Under the pieces are notes generated by a model. The model ran no database searches. It saw only the letters and a list, made by a program, of their open reading frames with translations, and was not told the DNA's origin. A DNA stretch of 64,000 bases from SZUA-584 sp040768905 (lineage in GTDB: Bacteria; Bacillota; Clostridia; Christensenellales; SZUA-584), in assembly GCA_040768905.1 (NCBI GenBank), contig JAXGMA010000001.1, positions 1,054,001 through 1,118,000 of the forward strand, in the 5' to 3' direction. Within the stretch, counting starts at the first letter, position 1; each line of letters begins with the position of its first letter. Below are positions 1-7,139 of this stretch, piece after piece. A program made the translations under genes and the position numbers.

Positions 1-273
1 AATGATCTCGCCATTTTTCGCTTTTAAACGAAAGCGGTATTCACCAGCTTTGTCGATGTACATCTCGAACTTCGGATTTGTTACAGGTTTAAAGCCCTCT
101 TCCGTTTGATTTTCAATTTTCGCTATGAGCGCATTTCTCTTAACACTCTCAATTCCAGCAAGGCATGAATTTTTGTTAGTATAAGTCTCTGAAGTCGCAA
201 TAATCTCTCCGTTTGACGCTTTAAGGTTGAACCTGTACCCTGTTTTGGTTTCATTGATTTGAAATTTTCCCAT
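1..273 (-). CDS. YegP/DUF1508-like protein, 3' end outside window
   Basis: The ATG at 273 follows an AAGGAAGG ribosome site. The 91 visible codons begin MGKFQINETKTGYRFNLKAS and carry the two-repeat pattern of the YegP (DUF1508) family: a repeat with G-Y-R-F-N-L-K-A-S-N-G-E-I-I, then a second copy with Y-R-F-R-L-K-A-K-N-G-E-I-I at the window edge. Proteins of this family are small, soluble and of unknown function, often proposed to be stress related. The reading frame is open to base 1, so the C terminus lies outside the window. The identification rests on the repeat pattern alone. Confidence 0.8.
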   Translation of the reverse strand, partial: MGKFQINETKTGYRFNLKASNGEIIATSETYTNKNSCLAGIESVKRNALIAKIENQTEEGFKPVTNPKFEMYIDKAGEYRFRLKAKNGEII

Positions 274-303
274 GACATTGCCCTTCCTTATGTTTTATTT
301 TTA

Positions 304-636
304 TTAACAAGTATATGAAATAAGCCTTTTTTCAAAAAGAGTGTTGCAGTCAACCAATAATACCGCGCCCTCGGGTGCATCAATTGGTATCAATTCTTTA
401 TGAATATTAACCATATTAAGATTCAAATCTTCACATACAGCAAAGTCGCCTTCAAATCTGTCTAAAACCAATTCTTTAAACCCCATGGACAAAAATGTTT
501 GCATATCAGATATGTTTTGCATATCATATAAATCAATTAACATTCCACCCTCTATCCTATAAGCTGAAAATGAGAAGGTGAGTATTATACATAATAGGCA
601 AACAATAATAACAAAGGCTTTAAAGACCTTATCCAT
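304..636 (-). CDS. DUF3006-type protein with N-terminal membrane anchor
   Basis: This 110-residue protein has a strongly hydrophobic segment at about residues 8-26, likely an uncleaved anchor or signal sequence. The second half carries VLDRFEGDFAVCED, the typical start of DUF3006, where D-R-F-E-G-D-x-A-V is conserved, followed by a short beta-rich stretch ending EGAVLLVD. Ordinary DUF3006 proteins are about 70 residues and cytoplasmic, so the N-terminal hydrophobic extension is unusual. It lies just upstream of the YegP-like gene on the same strand (30 bp gap), so the two may be co-transcribed. Function is unknown. Confidence 0.6.
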   Translation of the reverse strand: MDKVFKAFVIIVCLLCIILTFSFSAYRIEGGMLIDLYDMQNISDMQTFLSMGFKELVLDRFEGDFAVCEDLNLNMVNIHKELIPIDAPEGAVLLVDCNTLFEKRLISYTC

Positions 637-735
637 CTTAACCTCTACATATCAACTTCAAATACATAATTCATTATGAATATTTCGACATAATAATTCT
701 TATTTCCTATCTACTATTCATTTTTTTTATGGCTA

Positions 736-1414
736 TTATGTTAAATCAGCAAATCTCATTGGATCTGACTGTGTTACTGCAAAAAGCAACCTGTCGAATA
801 TCCCGCTGTCCATACCTCTGCGATGGAACCGATAACAGTACTCATCGAGATAACTCTGCAAATGCTTTTTTCCTAAGCTAAGAAAAGTACCCGCTACAAA
901 AGCCTTTGCGTTGCTGACAATAGTATATAGCCACTTGAGCATATCTGAATCCGCATCAAAGGCCTCATATTCATGCAGATACTTTTCAGCCAAAGGCTTT
1001 CGGCAGCTACGGTAAGCGTCTGTCTGCACCGTTGAACTTTCGGCAATACTGCTCTTAGCAAACTTGGCGATTGTCTTTCCCTTCAGGTCGGTCACAACCT
1101 GCATTTTCACGTATTGGGGCTTGTCATCTTCGTCTGTGGAAACCGCTACCACGACCTTATTTTTCGTGGTTCCGCAAACTCTTTTGCCGCCTTTCTTGGT
1201 TTTGCCTATAGGTATCATCCAACTCGACAATACCATTCAGCAGATAGCGGCTGTCCCGCTCGCCATCGCCGAGTTTGACGAAAAGTTGTGGCTTGCTGTA
1301 ATCGACCAAGTGACGGTCGGCCAAGACGGCACAATGACATCCAGATTCAAGAATGGCTCGGAAGTCACCGCTTAACATTGCCATATTTAGGTTGTAAAGG
1401 TATACGGATCGCAT
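736..1414 (-). pseudogene. IS1595-type (ISXO2-like) transposase remnant, frameshifted
   Basis: Two overlapping frames together give an ISXO2-like transposase. The upstream frame (1414 to about 1210) contains RDSRYLLNGIVELDDTY, with the first catalytic aspartate motif of this family. The downstream frame (about 1213 to 736) continues GKTKKGGKRVCGTTKNKVVV and runs to the C terminus. The intact family reads D-D-T-Y-I-G-G-K-T-K, so a few bases are missing at about 1213, which breaks the frame. The N-terminal zinc-ribbon region is missing or scrambled. The remnant starts directly at the end of the MerR gene. It cannot encode an active transposase. Confidence 0.8.
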
Positions 1415-2173
1415 TTAATCTGCGCAATAGATGTTGATGGCATCACGCAGAAATTCTGCGCAGCCGGGAGCAATTTTATCGTAGTATACCTTGAACCGAT
1501 CATCCGCAACATACAACTCGCCTAAGCTCTTGTGGTACTCCTTGCTATATTCCGGTTGAAAAATAGCGAGCCACTTGCCATGAAGCTCACAGGCTTTTTG
1601 CGCCAATTCTCCGGCAGGATCGCCGATATCAAGCGCAGCTTTGAGAGTGTCCTCCGCTTCCTGACGTAGTCGTTCGCCTTCAGCATACCTTTTATGGGTC
1701 ATGCCCTTGATTCTTTCATTGACGCGTTCAATTGCTTCTTCACCGTACTTTTCCCGGATTTCCGTGCCGTACTGATGCTCATTTTCATCAATCATGGCTT
1801 GCTTAAAACCCTCGAATTTTTCTTTATCTGACATGGTTTGTTCACCTCTCATGGCGGCAACGGACTTCGTAACAGTTTCGATTAACGTGTCCAGCCGCTC
1901 TCGTTTTTTACTTAGCTCGGCAAGATGGTTCATGAATGCTTGCTCCCTGTCAAAATCGGGTGCTAACAGCAACTTCTTGATGTCCTTAAGCGAAAAGTCC
2001 ATTTCCCTGTAAAACAGAATCTGCTGGAGCGTGTCCAGCTCGGACTGCCCATAAATGCGATAACCTGATGACGCAATTCTCGCCGGCTTGAGAATCCCGA
2101 TCTCATCGTAATACCGCAGAGTACGAGCGCTGACGCCCGACATTTTGGAAACTTGATTGCTTGCATATTCCAT
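1415..2173 (-). CDS. MerR-family regulator with TipAS-like ligand domain
   Basis: The 252-residue protein has an N-terminal MerR winged helix (about residues 1-70, with V-S-A-R-T-L-R-Y-Y-D-E-I-G-I-L-K-P), a coiled-coil linker (70-115) and a C-terminal helical domain resembling the TipAS antibiotic-binding domain (about 125-250, including a W-L-A-I-F-Q-P-E-Y-S block). TipA-like proteins twist promoters with long spacers into active form after binding thiopeptide-type or other hydrophobic drugs. Its own upstream region has such a promoter (2195-2225), so it is probably autoregulated. No drug-resistance gene adjoins it. The downstream IS remnant begins one base after its stop. Confidence 0.88.
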   Translation of the reverse strand: MEYASNQVSKMSGVSARTLRYYDEIGILKPARIASSGYRIYGQSELDTLQQILFYREMDFSLKDIKKLLLAPDFDREQAFMNHLAELSKKRERLDTLIETVTKSVAAMRGEQTMSDKEKFEGFKQAMIDENEHQYGTEIREKYGEEAIERVNERIKGMTHKRYAEGERLRQEAEDTLKAALDIGDPAGELAQKACELHGKWLAIFQPEYSKEYHKSLGELYVADDRFKVYYDKIAPGCAEFLRDAINIYCAD

Positions 2174-2194
2174 CTATTCTCACCTCGCAAACTC

Positions 2195-2225
2195 AGTATA
2201 AACTATTACGTAGCGTCAAAGTCAA
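2195..2225 (-). promoter_or_regulatory. MerR-type promoter with 19-bp spacer
   Basis: On the minus strand a TTGACT -35 box (2225-2220) is followed by exactly 19 bases and a TATACT -10 box (2200-2195), just upstream of the TipA-like gene. A 19-bp spacer rather than 17 is the hallmark of promoters activated by MerR-family proteins. The spacer contains a short dyad, CTA-N5-TAG, fitting a regulator site. Confidence 0.75.
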
Positions 2226-2289
2226 CGATTTTTTAAAAGTTATTTAGGAAAATAGATACCCCCAATTTAGTGATTTGGTAAAAGTATTC

Positions 2290-2317
2290 GGCTCGCCAAT
2301 CGGCGGGCTGTTTTTTT
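2290..2317 (+). terminator. Rho-independent terminator-like hairpin
   Basis: GCTCGCC (2291-2297) pairs with GGCGGGC (2302-2308) around a 4-base loop and is followed by seven T residues on the plus strand. No plus-strand gene is recognisable just upstream, so it is orphaned or belongs to a lost gene. Confidence 0.6.
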
Positions 2318-2329
2318 GCCGTAACAGTA

Positions 2330-2363
2330 TCTTTTAACGATTACATGGCAAATCGTTAAAAGA
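2330..2363. repeat. 13-bp perfect inverted repeat
   Basis: TCTTTTAACGATT (2330-2342) and its exact reverse complement (2351-2363) surround an 8-base loop. A further partial copy of the right arm, TAATCGTTAAAA, occurs at about 2382-2393. There is no T tract, so a protein-binding site or decayed element end is as likely as a terminator. Confidence 0.6.
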
Positions 2364-2629
2364 TGCACACCCCCAGAGGTCTAATCGTTAAAAATTAGCA
2401 CTTGGCAGCCACAGGTTCGTGTCAAGTATCCTCCGATAACGGCTATTCTAAAACACCAACTATTGCTACAAGGCAAAAAGCACAAAGTCCGAAAGCGGCT
2501 TAATTCAAGCACTTTCGGGCAAACAAAAAACCACCTGCTGACAAAATTCCTTTTATCAATAGATGGTATTTGATTTGCGTAACAACATAGGCGTTGATAC
2601 AAATTAACGATGCCCTTGCTGGGTTCTCG

Positions 2630-2662
2630 GAGGAGGGGTGCAAAATAGGATGAAGGGTGCAT
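2630..2662 (+). repeat. GGGTGCAAA-type direct repeats, likely decayed IS end
   Basis: GGGTGCAAAAT at 2636 is followed 19 bases later by GGGTGCAT at 2655. The 17 bases GAGGAGGGGTGCAAAAT ending at 2646 recur identically at 5767-5783, and the core occurs four times at 20-bp spacing at 6741-6820. The rest of the 2400-3170 stretch shows no intact gene. Confidence 0.55.
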
Positions 2663-2917
2663 ACCGCTAAAAGTGCCGACATTTCGGCGTTTTCTTGGCA
2701 ATATTTCACTGCTGAAAATGCATCAGCTTTTGTTCATCGCATTCAATAATAGCAAAATTCTTACAAGAGAATTACAGCGGCAAACACTCGCATATTCAAA
2801 AGTTTGTCCGTAAATATTACCACTAAAAAGTGCGATATTGCCTATCGATTCCCATGCCTAGAATGCCCCTAAAACGGATAGTGTGTCTTTCGCAAAATGG
2901 CTGCATCTACAGAAAGA

Positions 2918-2944
2918 GCCTCGCAACCGTACTGGTAGCGAGGC
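2918..2944 (+). terminator. Hairpin, possible weak terminator
   Basis: GCCTCGC (2918-2924) pairs perfectly with GCGAGGC (2938-2944), followed by ATCTTT. The T tract is short. No gene ends close upstream on the plus strand. Confidence 0.35.
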
Positions 2945-2960
2945 ATCTTTATGTAAGGAC

Positions 2961-3102
2961 TTAAACGGTAATCCGAATGCCCGATTGTAACAGGAAGGTC
3001 AGTTTTTTATCTATGATGGTTTCTCCATCCAGCATGACATGAACTTTAATATTAACGGGCGGGATTACGGCATAATTTTTTCTTGTTAATTTATTAAATG
3101 TC
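2961..3102 (-). pseudogene. Short coding remnant of unknown origin
   Basis: About 45 open codons on the minus strand end in TAA at 2961-2963 and read like real protein (NIKVHVMLDGETIIDKKLTF and onward), but an in-frame stop lies just upstream and there is no start or ribosome site. It looks like the 3' tail of a lost gene. The parent family was not recognised. Confidence 0.3.
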
Positions 3103-3171
3103 TATAGTGCCATATCGTCCGTACTGACAAGCTAGTTCATTGATCCTTGAAGTCAGTGCATCTTCGTCTGC

Positions 3172-3201
3172 TTGACATGTTTGCCCGACAAGTGTTATAT
3201 T
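3172..3201 (+). promoter_or_regulatory. Promoter of ABC/GntR operon
   Basis: TTGACA (3172-3177), an 18-bp spacer and TATATT (3196-3201) form a good sigma-A promoter 85 bp upstream of the ABC ATPase gene. The palindromic operator at 3200-3222 overlaps the end of the -10 box and the start point. Confidence 0.7.
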
Positions 3202-3222
3202 GTGTATATACTATATACACAA
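3200..3222. promoter_or_regulatory. Perfect 23-bp palindrome, likely GntR (YtrA-type) operator
   Basis: Arms TTGTGTATATA (3200-3210) and TATATACACAA (3212-3222) are exact reverse complements around one central base. The site covers the transcription start region of an operon whose third gene is a YtrA-like GntR repressor, which fits negative autoregulation. The outer GTGTA...TACAC resembles the AGTGTA...TACACT type of YtrA sites known in Bacillus, but with a shorter spacing. Confidence 0.75.
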
Positions 3223-3285
3223 TTGGATCAATACAATACCTGTATGTCATAATGTGTCCGGACAATACGAGAGGGGTAATCATCG

Positions 3286-4137
3286 ATGGAGATTCTGCGA
3301 GTCGAGAACCTGGTTAAGCGATATGAGAAGTTCACCCTGAACAGCGTCTCGTTCGCTCTTGAGCACGGCTACATAATGGGATTCATTGGTCGGAACGGCG
3401 CCGGAAAAACAACGACGTTGAAGTCGATGCTGAACCTGGTACATGCCGATAGCGGACAGGTGACGTTGATGGGTGAGGATTTTTTCACCCATGAACTCGC
3501 CTGCAAGCAGAAAATCGGCTTCATATTTGGCGGTATCGACTATTATCCCAAGACCAAGCTGAAAAACATCAGCCGGGTAGTCAAACGATTCTATAGAGAA
3601 TGGAACGATCAGGAGTATGAGAATTATCTGCAGCGATTTGAGCTGGATCCCGAAAAGCGGGCAGACCAGCTTTCCGATGGTATGCGCGTCAAATTCTCAC
3701 TGGCTCTGGCGCTCTCACATAACGCCCAACTGCTGATTCTTGACGAACCAACCAGCGGCCTCGACCCGGTCTCGCGTGATGACCTGCTTGAACTCTTTCA
3801 GGAACTGATCGAAGACGGTCAAAGGAGCATCCTGTTTTCCACTCACATTACGACTGATCTGGAGAAATGTGCCGACTTCATCACATACATCAAAGATGGC
3901 GAGATTGTCGCCAGTATGGACAAAGACGGTTTTCTCGACGCCTACCGGCTCATTCGCGGGACGTCTGAACAGTTGACAGCGGATCTGTCAGTGAGGATGA
4001 TTGGCAGCAAAACCCATGCCTTTGGTTTCACCGGTTTGATCCATGCAACCGATCTGCCAGGCTTGTCAGCTGTTCGTGATCTGGAGGTGGCACCCGCCGG
4101 CCTGGAATCGATCATGATCTACATGGAAAGGAAGTGA
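3286..4137 (+). CDS. ABC transporter ATP-binding protein (YtrB/BcrA-like)
   Basis: The 283-residue ATPase powers the membrane protein encoded next. It shows Walker A GRNGAGKTT at about residues 35-43, a degenerate signature LSDGMRVKFSLALAL at about 128, Walker B LLILDEPTSGLDP at about 149-161, and a switch histidine in FSTHITTDLEKC. The signature has D-G-M in place of the usual S-G-G/Q, as is common in ABC-2 exporters. The C-terminal 80 residues are a non-conserved accessory region. Together with the permease and the GntR gene it forms a YtrBA-like three-gene operon, a class induced by cell-wall-active antibiotics in other Bacillota. The substrate is unknown. Confidence 0.9.
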   Translation: MEILRVENLVKRYEKFTLNSVSFALEHGYIMGFIGRNGAGKTTTLKSMLNLVHADSGQVTLMGEDFFTHELACKQKIGFIFGGIDYYPKTKLKNISRVVKRFYREWNDQEYENYLQRFELDPEKRADQLSDGMRVKFSLALALSHNAQLLILDEPTSGLDPVSRDDLLELFQELIEDGQRSILFSTHITTDLEKCADFITYIKDGEIVASMDKDGFLDAYRLIRGTSEQLTADLSVRMIGSKTHAFGFTGLIHATDLPGLSAVRDLEVAPAGLESIMIYMERK

Positions 4138-4142
4138 TTTTG

Positions 4143-4796
4143 ATGAAGGATCTACTTGTCAAAGAATTTCGTCTGGCCAGACATCCAACGCTCTTCATTT
4201 TCCCCTTCATGGGTCTGATGCTGATGATTCCAGCCTATCCCTATTTCGTTGCCTTCATCTACACCTGTCTGTCCGTCTTTTTCATTTTTCTGCAAGGCCG
4301 TGAAAATCGGGATATTCTTTTTACCGTTTCGCTGCCCGTCAATAAGCGGGATGTGGTTAAGGCAAGATGCTGTTTTATCGCCATCATCGAGGTCTTTGAA
4401 ATCCTGGTTGCCATCCCTTTTGCGATCATTGGCGGCAGGATCAATCCAAATCCGGGTGGCAATGTGGTCGGTATGGAAGCCAATGTGGCTTTCTTCGGCT
4501 TTGTTTTCATCCTGTACGCGCTATTCAACATCATCTTCCTGCCGATCTTCTATAAAACAGCCTATCGCGCAGGTATTGCGTTGCTGATTGCCAGTTCGGT
4601 CATCAGCCTGTATATCGTCGCAATTGAAGGATCGATACAATTCATTCCGTCGCTCAAGTCATTCCTTGATACAACCGAGCCAGTTGCCCAGCTTGCCCAA
4701 TTTCCCATCCTGATTGCCGGAATTGTGATCTTTGCCGGTTTCACTTATCTGGCCTTCCGTGTGTCGGCGAGTCGCTTTGCCCAGGTCGATCTGTGA
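4143..4796 (+). CDS. ABC-2 type permease
   Basis: This polytopic membrane protein of about 217 residues has roughly six hydrophobic segments (for example I-F-P-F-M-G-L-M-L-M-I-P near residue 20 and a C-terminal I-L-I-A-G-I-V-I-F-A-G). It is the membrane partner of the preceding ATPase. A GTG at 4134 overlaps the ATPase stop, but ATG 4143 sits seven bases after AAGGAAG and is the likelier start. It matches the small ABC-2 permeases found beside YtrA-type regulators. Substrate and direction of transport cannot be read from sequence; export is usual. Confidence 0.82.
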   Translation: MKDLLVKEFRLARHPTLFIFPFMGLMLMIPAYPYFVAFIYTCLSVFFIFLQGRENRDILFTVSLPVNKRDVVKARCCFIAIIEVFEILVAIPFAIIGGRINPNPGGNVVGMEANVAFFGFVFILYALFNIIFLPIFYKTAYRAGIALLIASSVISLYIVAIEGSIQFIPSLKSFLDTTEPVAQLAQFPILIAGIVIFAGFTYLAFRVSASRFAQVDL

Positions 4797-4803
4797 ACCG
4801 TCC

Positions 4804-5175
4804 ATGAACATCGTCCTGTCGAACACATCTGATGATCCGCTGTATCAGCAAATCTACGAACAGGTGCGCGCCCAGATCATCCGCGGCGAGCTCGCCAGTG
4901 GATTTTGCCTGCCGCCTATCCGGACAGTAGCCCTGGAACTGAGGATCAGCGTCATTACAGTCAAGAAAGCCTGGGAAGAACTGGAGCGGGGCGGCTATAT
5001 TCTGACCATGGTTGGACGCGGCTGTTTTGTCGCACCGCTGCCTGCTGATGAGCGAGACAGCAAACGAGACCATCTTGTTTCCAGCAAACTGGCCAAGGAC
5101 ATCACCTATTATCGCTCGATCGGCCTATCAAAATCAGAACTGCTCGATCTGATCGAACGTCATTTTGATGACTGA
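4804..5175 (+). CDS. GntR-family repressor, YtrA subfamily
   Basis: ATG 4804 lies seven bases after the permease stop and gives 123 residues, the short YtrA size. The N-terminal winged helix reads D-P-L-Y-Q-Q-I-Y-E-Q-V-R-A-Q-I, then L-P-P-I-R-T-V-A-L-E-L and V-I-T-V-K-K-A-W-E-E-L, the classic GntR helix-turn-helix. Only a short C-terminal helical tail follows (residues 80-123), with no large effector domain. It very probably represses its own operon through the palindrome at 3200-3222 and is released when the ABC substrate is present. A longer upstream extension of the frame is inside the permease gene and is not used. Confidence 0.88.
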   Translation: MNIVLSNTSDDPLYQQIYEQVRAQIIRGELASGFCLPPIRTVALELRISVITVKKAWEELERGGYILTMVGRGCFVAPLPADERDSKRDHLVSSKLAKDITYYRSIGLSKSELLDLIERHFDD

Positions 5176-5263
5176 TCGTCTTTCAAGGCAACAAAATTCA
5201 GGCGATTGAACCTTCACCATTGTTATATCTTTTCATCTTGTTTATCTCTATGCCATAACTTCA

Positions 5264-5668
5264 AGGAATGGCTATCGTGTAGATGAGAATGTCTCATTTA
5301 CTATTATTCCAGAGGCGGCCACTGTTGTTCGCCGGATATTTGCGATGTACATAAGCGGGATGAGCATTCTAAAGATTAAAGCCGTGCTAGAGGCTGATGG
5401 GATTTTATCGCCCACCGGGAAGGAACGTTGGATCAAGCGTACCATCGATATGATTCTCTTAAACAAGAAATACTGTGGCTATTCAGTAGTCAAAGCTGAG
5501 AATAAATCTTATGAGCAAGATAACCACCATGAGCCGATTATACCGCTTGAACTCTTTGAAAAAGTACAGGTGGAAAAAGTAAAGCGTACCAACGTCGAAA
5601 TGGGCGAGAACGATAAGCTGTATCGGAAAAGCAAAAAATACTCATCACAATGGACACAAGAGGAATGA
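5264..5668 (+). pseudogene. Serine recombinase fragment (middle domain only)
   Basis: Translation from about 5264 gives G-Y-R-V-D-E-N, then I-I-P-E-A-A-T-V-V-R-R-I-F and K-R-T-I-D-M-I-L-L-N-K-K-Y-C-G. This is the 'Recombinase' domain of large serine recombinases. The N-terminal catalytic resolvase domain is absent, and the frame stops at 5668 where the zinc ribbon should begin. The fragment follows the ABC/GntR operon with no ribosome site. It is a remnant of an integrated element. Confidence 0.78.
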
Positions 5669-5766
5669 TTAGCCCACTCTACATTCGCGTTAAAGTAGTG
5701 TGGGCTATCGATTTTGAACCTTTTAATTTTGCCCTACACAATTTAATTTTGCCTCGGCTGTCGTTT

Positions 5767-5856
5767 GAGGAGGGGTGCAAAATTTGTTGGTCAACTTTGG
5801 AGCACAAATCAGTAGCAAATAAAAAAAGCGAGACAGGACGGGCATTTTGCACCCCC
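5767..5856. repeat. Inverted pair of GGGTGCAAAAT motifs with hairpin
   Basis: GAGGAGGGGTGCAAAAT (5767-5783) is followed by the reverse-complement core ATTTTGCACCCCC at 5844-5856. Between and around them AAAAGCGAG and CTCGCTTTT form a hairpin ending in T residues. This looks like the junction of two decayed insertion-sequence ends. No gene is supported in 5669-5905. Confidence 0.5.
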
Positions 5857-5907
5857 TTGCCTCGCTTTTCCCTTGTATTACAGGCTTTTCTAATAAGCAA
5901 AATCAGT

Positions 5908-5928
5908 ACCACCGGCTTAGCCGGTGGT
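5908..5928. repeat. IS200 right-end hairpin
   Basis: ACCACCGGC and GCCGGTGGT form a 9-bp stem around TTA. It is the probable TnpA recognition hairpin, downstream of the transposase gene. Confidence 0.75.
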
Positions 5929-6030
5929 ATGCTCTAGCCCTATAAGGGCATGTTACCGGCTTGCGCTTGCAAGCGCATTGAATCGTTTGCCAACCGCATA
6001 ATATTCTCTGGCCGACCCTAAAGGGTCTTG

Positions 6031-6501
6031 TTACTTGCCTTTGTTCGTCGGCTTACCCGTAAACGGGTCAATGTACTCCTTCATGCTTATCTGATCTGCG
6101 GTGGCGTCTTCCTGTAGCTGCCTTCGGATATATTCCTGCATCCTTTTCGCATTTTTCCCAACCGTATCTACGTAGTATCCTCTACACCAAAAATGCCTGC
6201 TTCCGTATTTGTATTTCAGATTCGCATGCCTATCAAATATTATTAGTGAGCTTTTTCCTTTCAGATACCCCATTACCTGAGATACGCTCAATTTCGGCGG
6301 TATTCTCACTAGCATATGTACATGATCTGGGCATAGCTCTGCTTCGATTATTTCTATCCCCTTTCTGTCACACAGCTCCCGCAAGATTTTCCCTATGTCT
6401 TTCTTCAGCTTCCCATAGATGACTTGTCTTCTGTATTTCGGCGCAAACACAATGTGATACTTACATTCCCACATAGTATGTGCTAGACTATTCTTGTCCA
6501 T
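6031..6501 (-). CDS. tnpA: IS200-type Y1 transposase TnpA
   Basis: ATG 6501 gives 156 residues, normal for IS200 TnpA. It begins MDKNSLAHTMWECKYHIVF. The HUH motif is P-D-H-V-H-M-L-V near residue 64, and the catalytic tyrosine is within G-Y-Y-V-D-T-V-G near residue 122. It acts as a dimer that cuts and joins single-stranded ends of the element. The upstream in-frame codons (to 6546) lack a ribosome site before them, while GGAGG sits just before 6501. The gene looks intact, so the element may still move. Confidence 0.92.
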   Translation of the reverse strand: MDKNSLAHTMWECKYHIVFAPKYRRQVIYGKLKKDIGKILRELCDRKGIEIIEAELCPDHVHMLVRIPPKLSVSQVMGYLKGKSSLIIFDRHANLKYKYGSRHFWCRGYYVDTVGKNAKRMQEYIRRQLQEDATADQISMKEYIDPFTGKPTNKGK

Positions 6502-6590
6502 TGGACTGCCTCCTTTGTTTTTGATGCGGTCGGCAAACCTCATCATTTTAACATAGGAGGTATTTGCTTGAAGCTAAAGCTCGCTGTCTT

Positions 6591-6609
6591 CCCCCGGCAT
6601 AGCCGGGGG
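6591..6609. repeat. IS200 left-end hairpin
   Basis: CCCCCGGC and GCCGGGGG form an 8-bp stem around ATA, upstream of the transposase gene. It is followed by TTTATTTGATTTT, so it may also block readthrough from outside. Confidence 0.75.
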
Positions 6610-6662
6610 TTTATTTGATTTTGACCGCTTTGCGCTCAAAATCACACTAAAGTGTACAATTA

Positions 6663-6703
6663 AAAGGTAGTCAGTCAATTTGTATCATTGACTGACTACC
6701 TTT
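6663..6703. repeat. 17-bp perfect inverted repeat
   Basis: The 17-base arms at 6663-6679 and 6687-6703 (core GGTAGTCAGTCAAT) are exact reverse complements around a 7-base loop. No gene adjoins it. It could be a bidirectional terminator or an element end. Confidence 0.7.
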
Positions 6704-6740
6704 GTGGAAAGGAAATCATATATTGATAGAATTCTAGCCA

Positions 6741-6820
6741 ATGGGTGCAAAGCAAAGGTCATGGGTGCAAATTGATACCCGTGGGTGCAAATTGAAGATC
6801 GTGGGTGCAAAGCAAACTTT
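6741..6820 (+). repeat. Four tandem 20-bp GTGGGTGCAAA repeats
   Basis: RTGGGTGCAAA begins at 6741, 6761, 6781 and 6801, exactly 20 bp apart, so the same face of the helix would be presented. Copies 1 and 4 continue GCAAA and copies 2 and 3 continue TTGA. The core matches the dispersed motifs at 2636 and 5773. Arrays of about 20-bp repeats are typical of the ends of IS21-family elements, which is the favoured but unproven reading. Confidence 0.75.
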
Positions 6821-6949
6821 TACCAATATAAATAATTACGATTCATACATCCCAATCGTATGCCAGCTTCGGACCTCCATCAAACTGAATCAACCCGCAA
6901 TAGGAAAAGCTTTCCCGTTTTAAAATGTGCTCTTTACTTAATCGTTAGC

Positions 6950-7078
6950 ATTTGAGAATGGTATATAAATTAAAGTAACAATCATCATTAAAATTGCCTC
7001 TATGCCCCTCATTGCCATGGCTGTACAGGGGGCATGGAGCGTTTAAAATCTTGAAGTCGGGATTGCCCGGCTTTTTTT
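6950..7078 (+). ncRNA. Candidate small structured RNA with terminator
   Basis: A long hairpin (CTCTATGCCCCT at 6998-7009 with AGGGGGCATGGAG at 7027-7039) is followed by a Rho-independent terminator at 7055-7078. A TATAAA-like box lies at about 6963. No open reading frame fits. It may be a short RNA or a leader cut off from its gene, since the next operon has its own promoter at 7112. Confidence 0.3.
7055..7078 (+). terminator. Rho-independent terminator
   Basis: AGTCGGG (7055-7061) pairs with CCCGGCT (7066-7072) around ATTG, followed by a run of T. It isolates the downstream Fe-S operon from upstream transcription. Confidence 0.65.
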
Positions 7079-7111
7079 CGCAAAAAAATTTGAGAAATTT
7101 CCAAAATGTTA

Positions 7112-7139
7112 TTGACATATGCCCGAAACTGGGTATAAT
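7112..7139 (+). promoter_or_regulatory. Main promoter of the Fe-S/NifX operon
   Basis: TTGACA (7112-7117), a 16-bp spacer and TATAAT (7134-7139) precede the DUF5320 gene by 45 bp. Both boxes match the consensus perfectly. The spacing is one base short of optimum. Confidence 0.8.

Larger units (their letters stand above)
5890..6620 (-). mobile_element. IS200-type insertion sequence
   Basis: The element consists of a lone Y1 transposase gene flanked by subterminal hairpins, as expected for the IS200 branch of IS200/IS605: a 9-bp stem at 5908-5928 on the right end and an 8-bp stem at 6591-6609 on the left end. There is no tnpB. The exact tips are not resolved, since these elements have no terminal inverted repeats or target duplication. 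Additional hairpins occur after the gene: GCCCTATAAGGGC (5938-5950), a 16-bp palindrome at about 5963-5978 and GACCCTAAAGGGTC (6014-6027). Confidence 0.85.

Noticed and set aside
2381..2701. 106-codon minus-strand frame
   Set aside because: Cys/Arg/Phe-rich content, no ribosome site and repeat motifs inside it make it non-coding.
6741..6820. CRISPR array
   Set aside because: The 20-bp period has no unique spacers of normal length and no cas genes are nearby.
6741..6923. 60-codon plus-strand frame
   Set aside because: It is generated by the 20-bp repeats and has no ribosome site or family.
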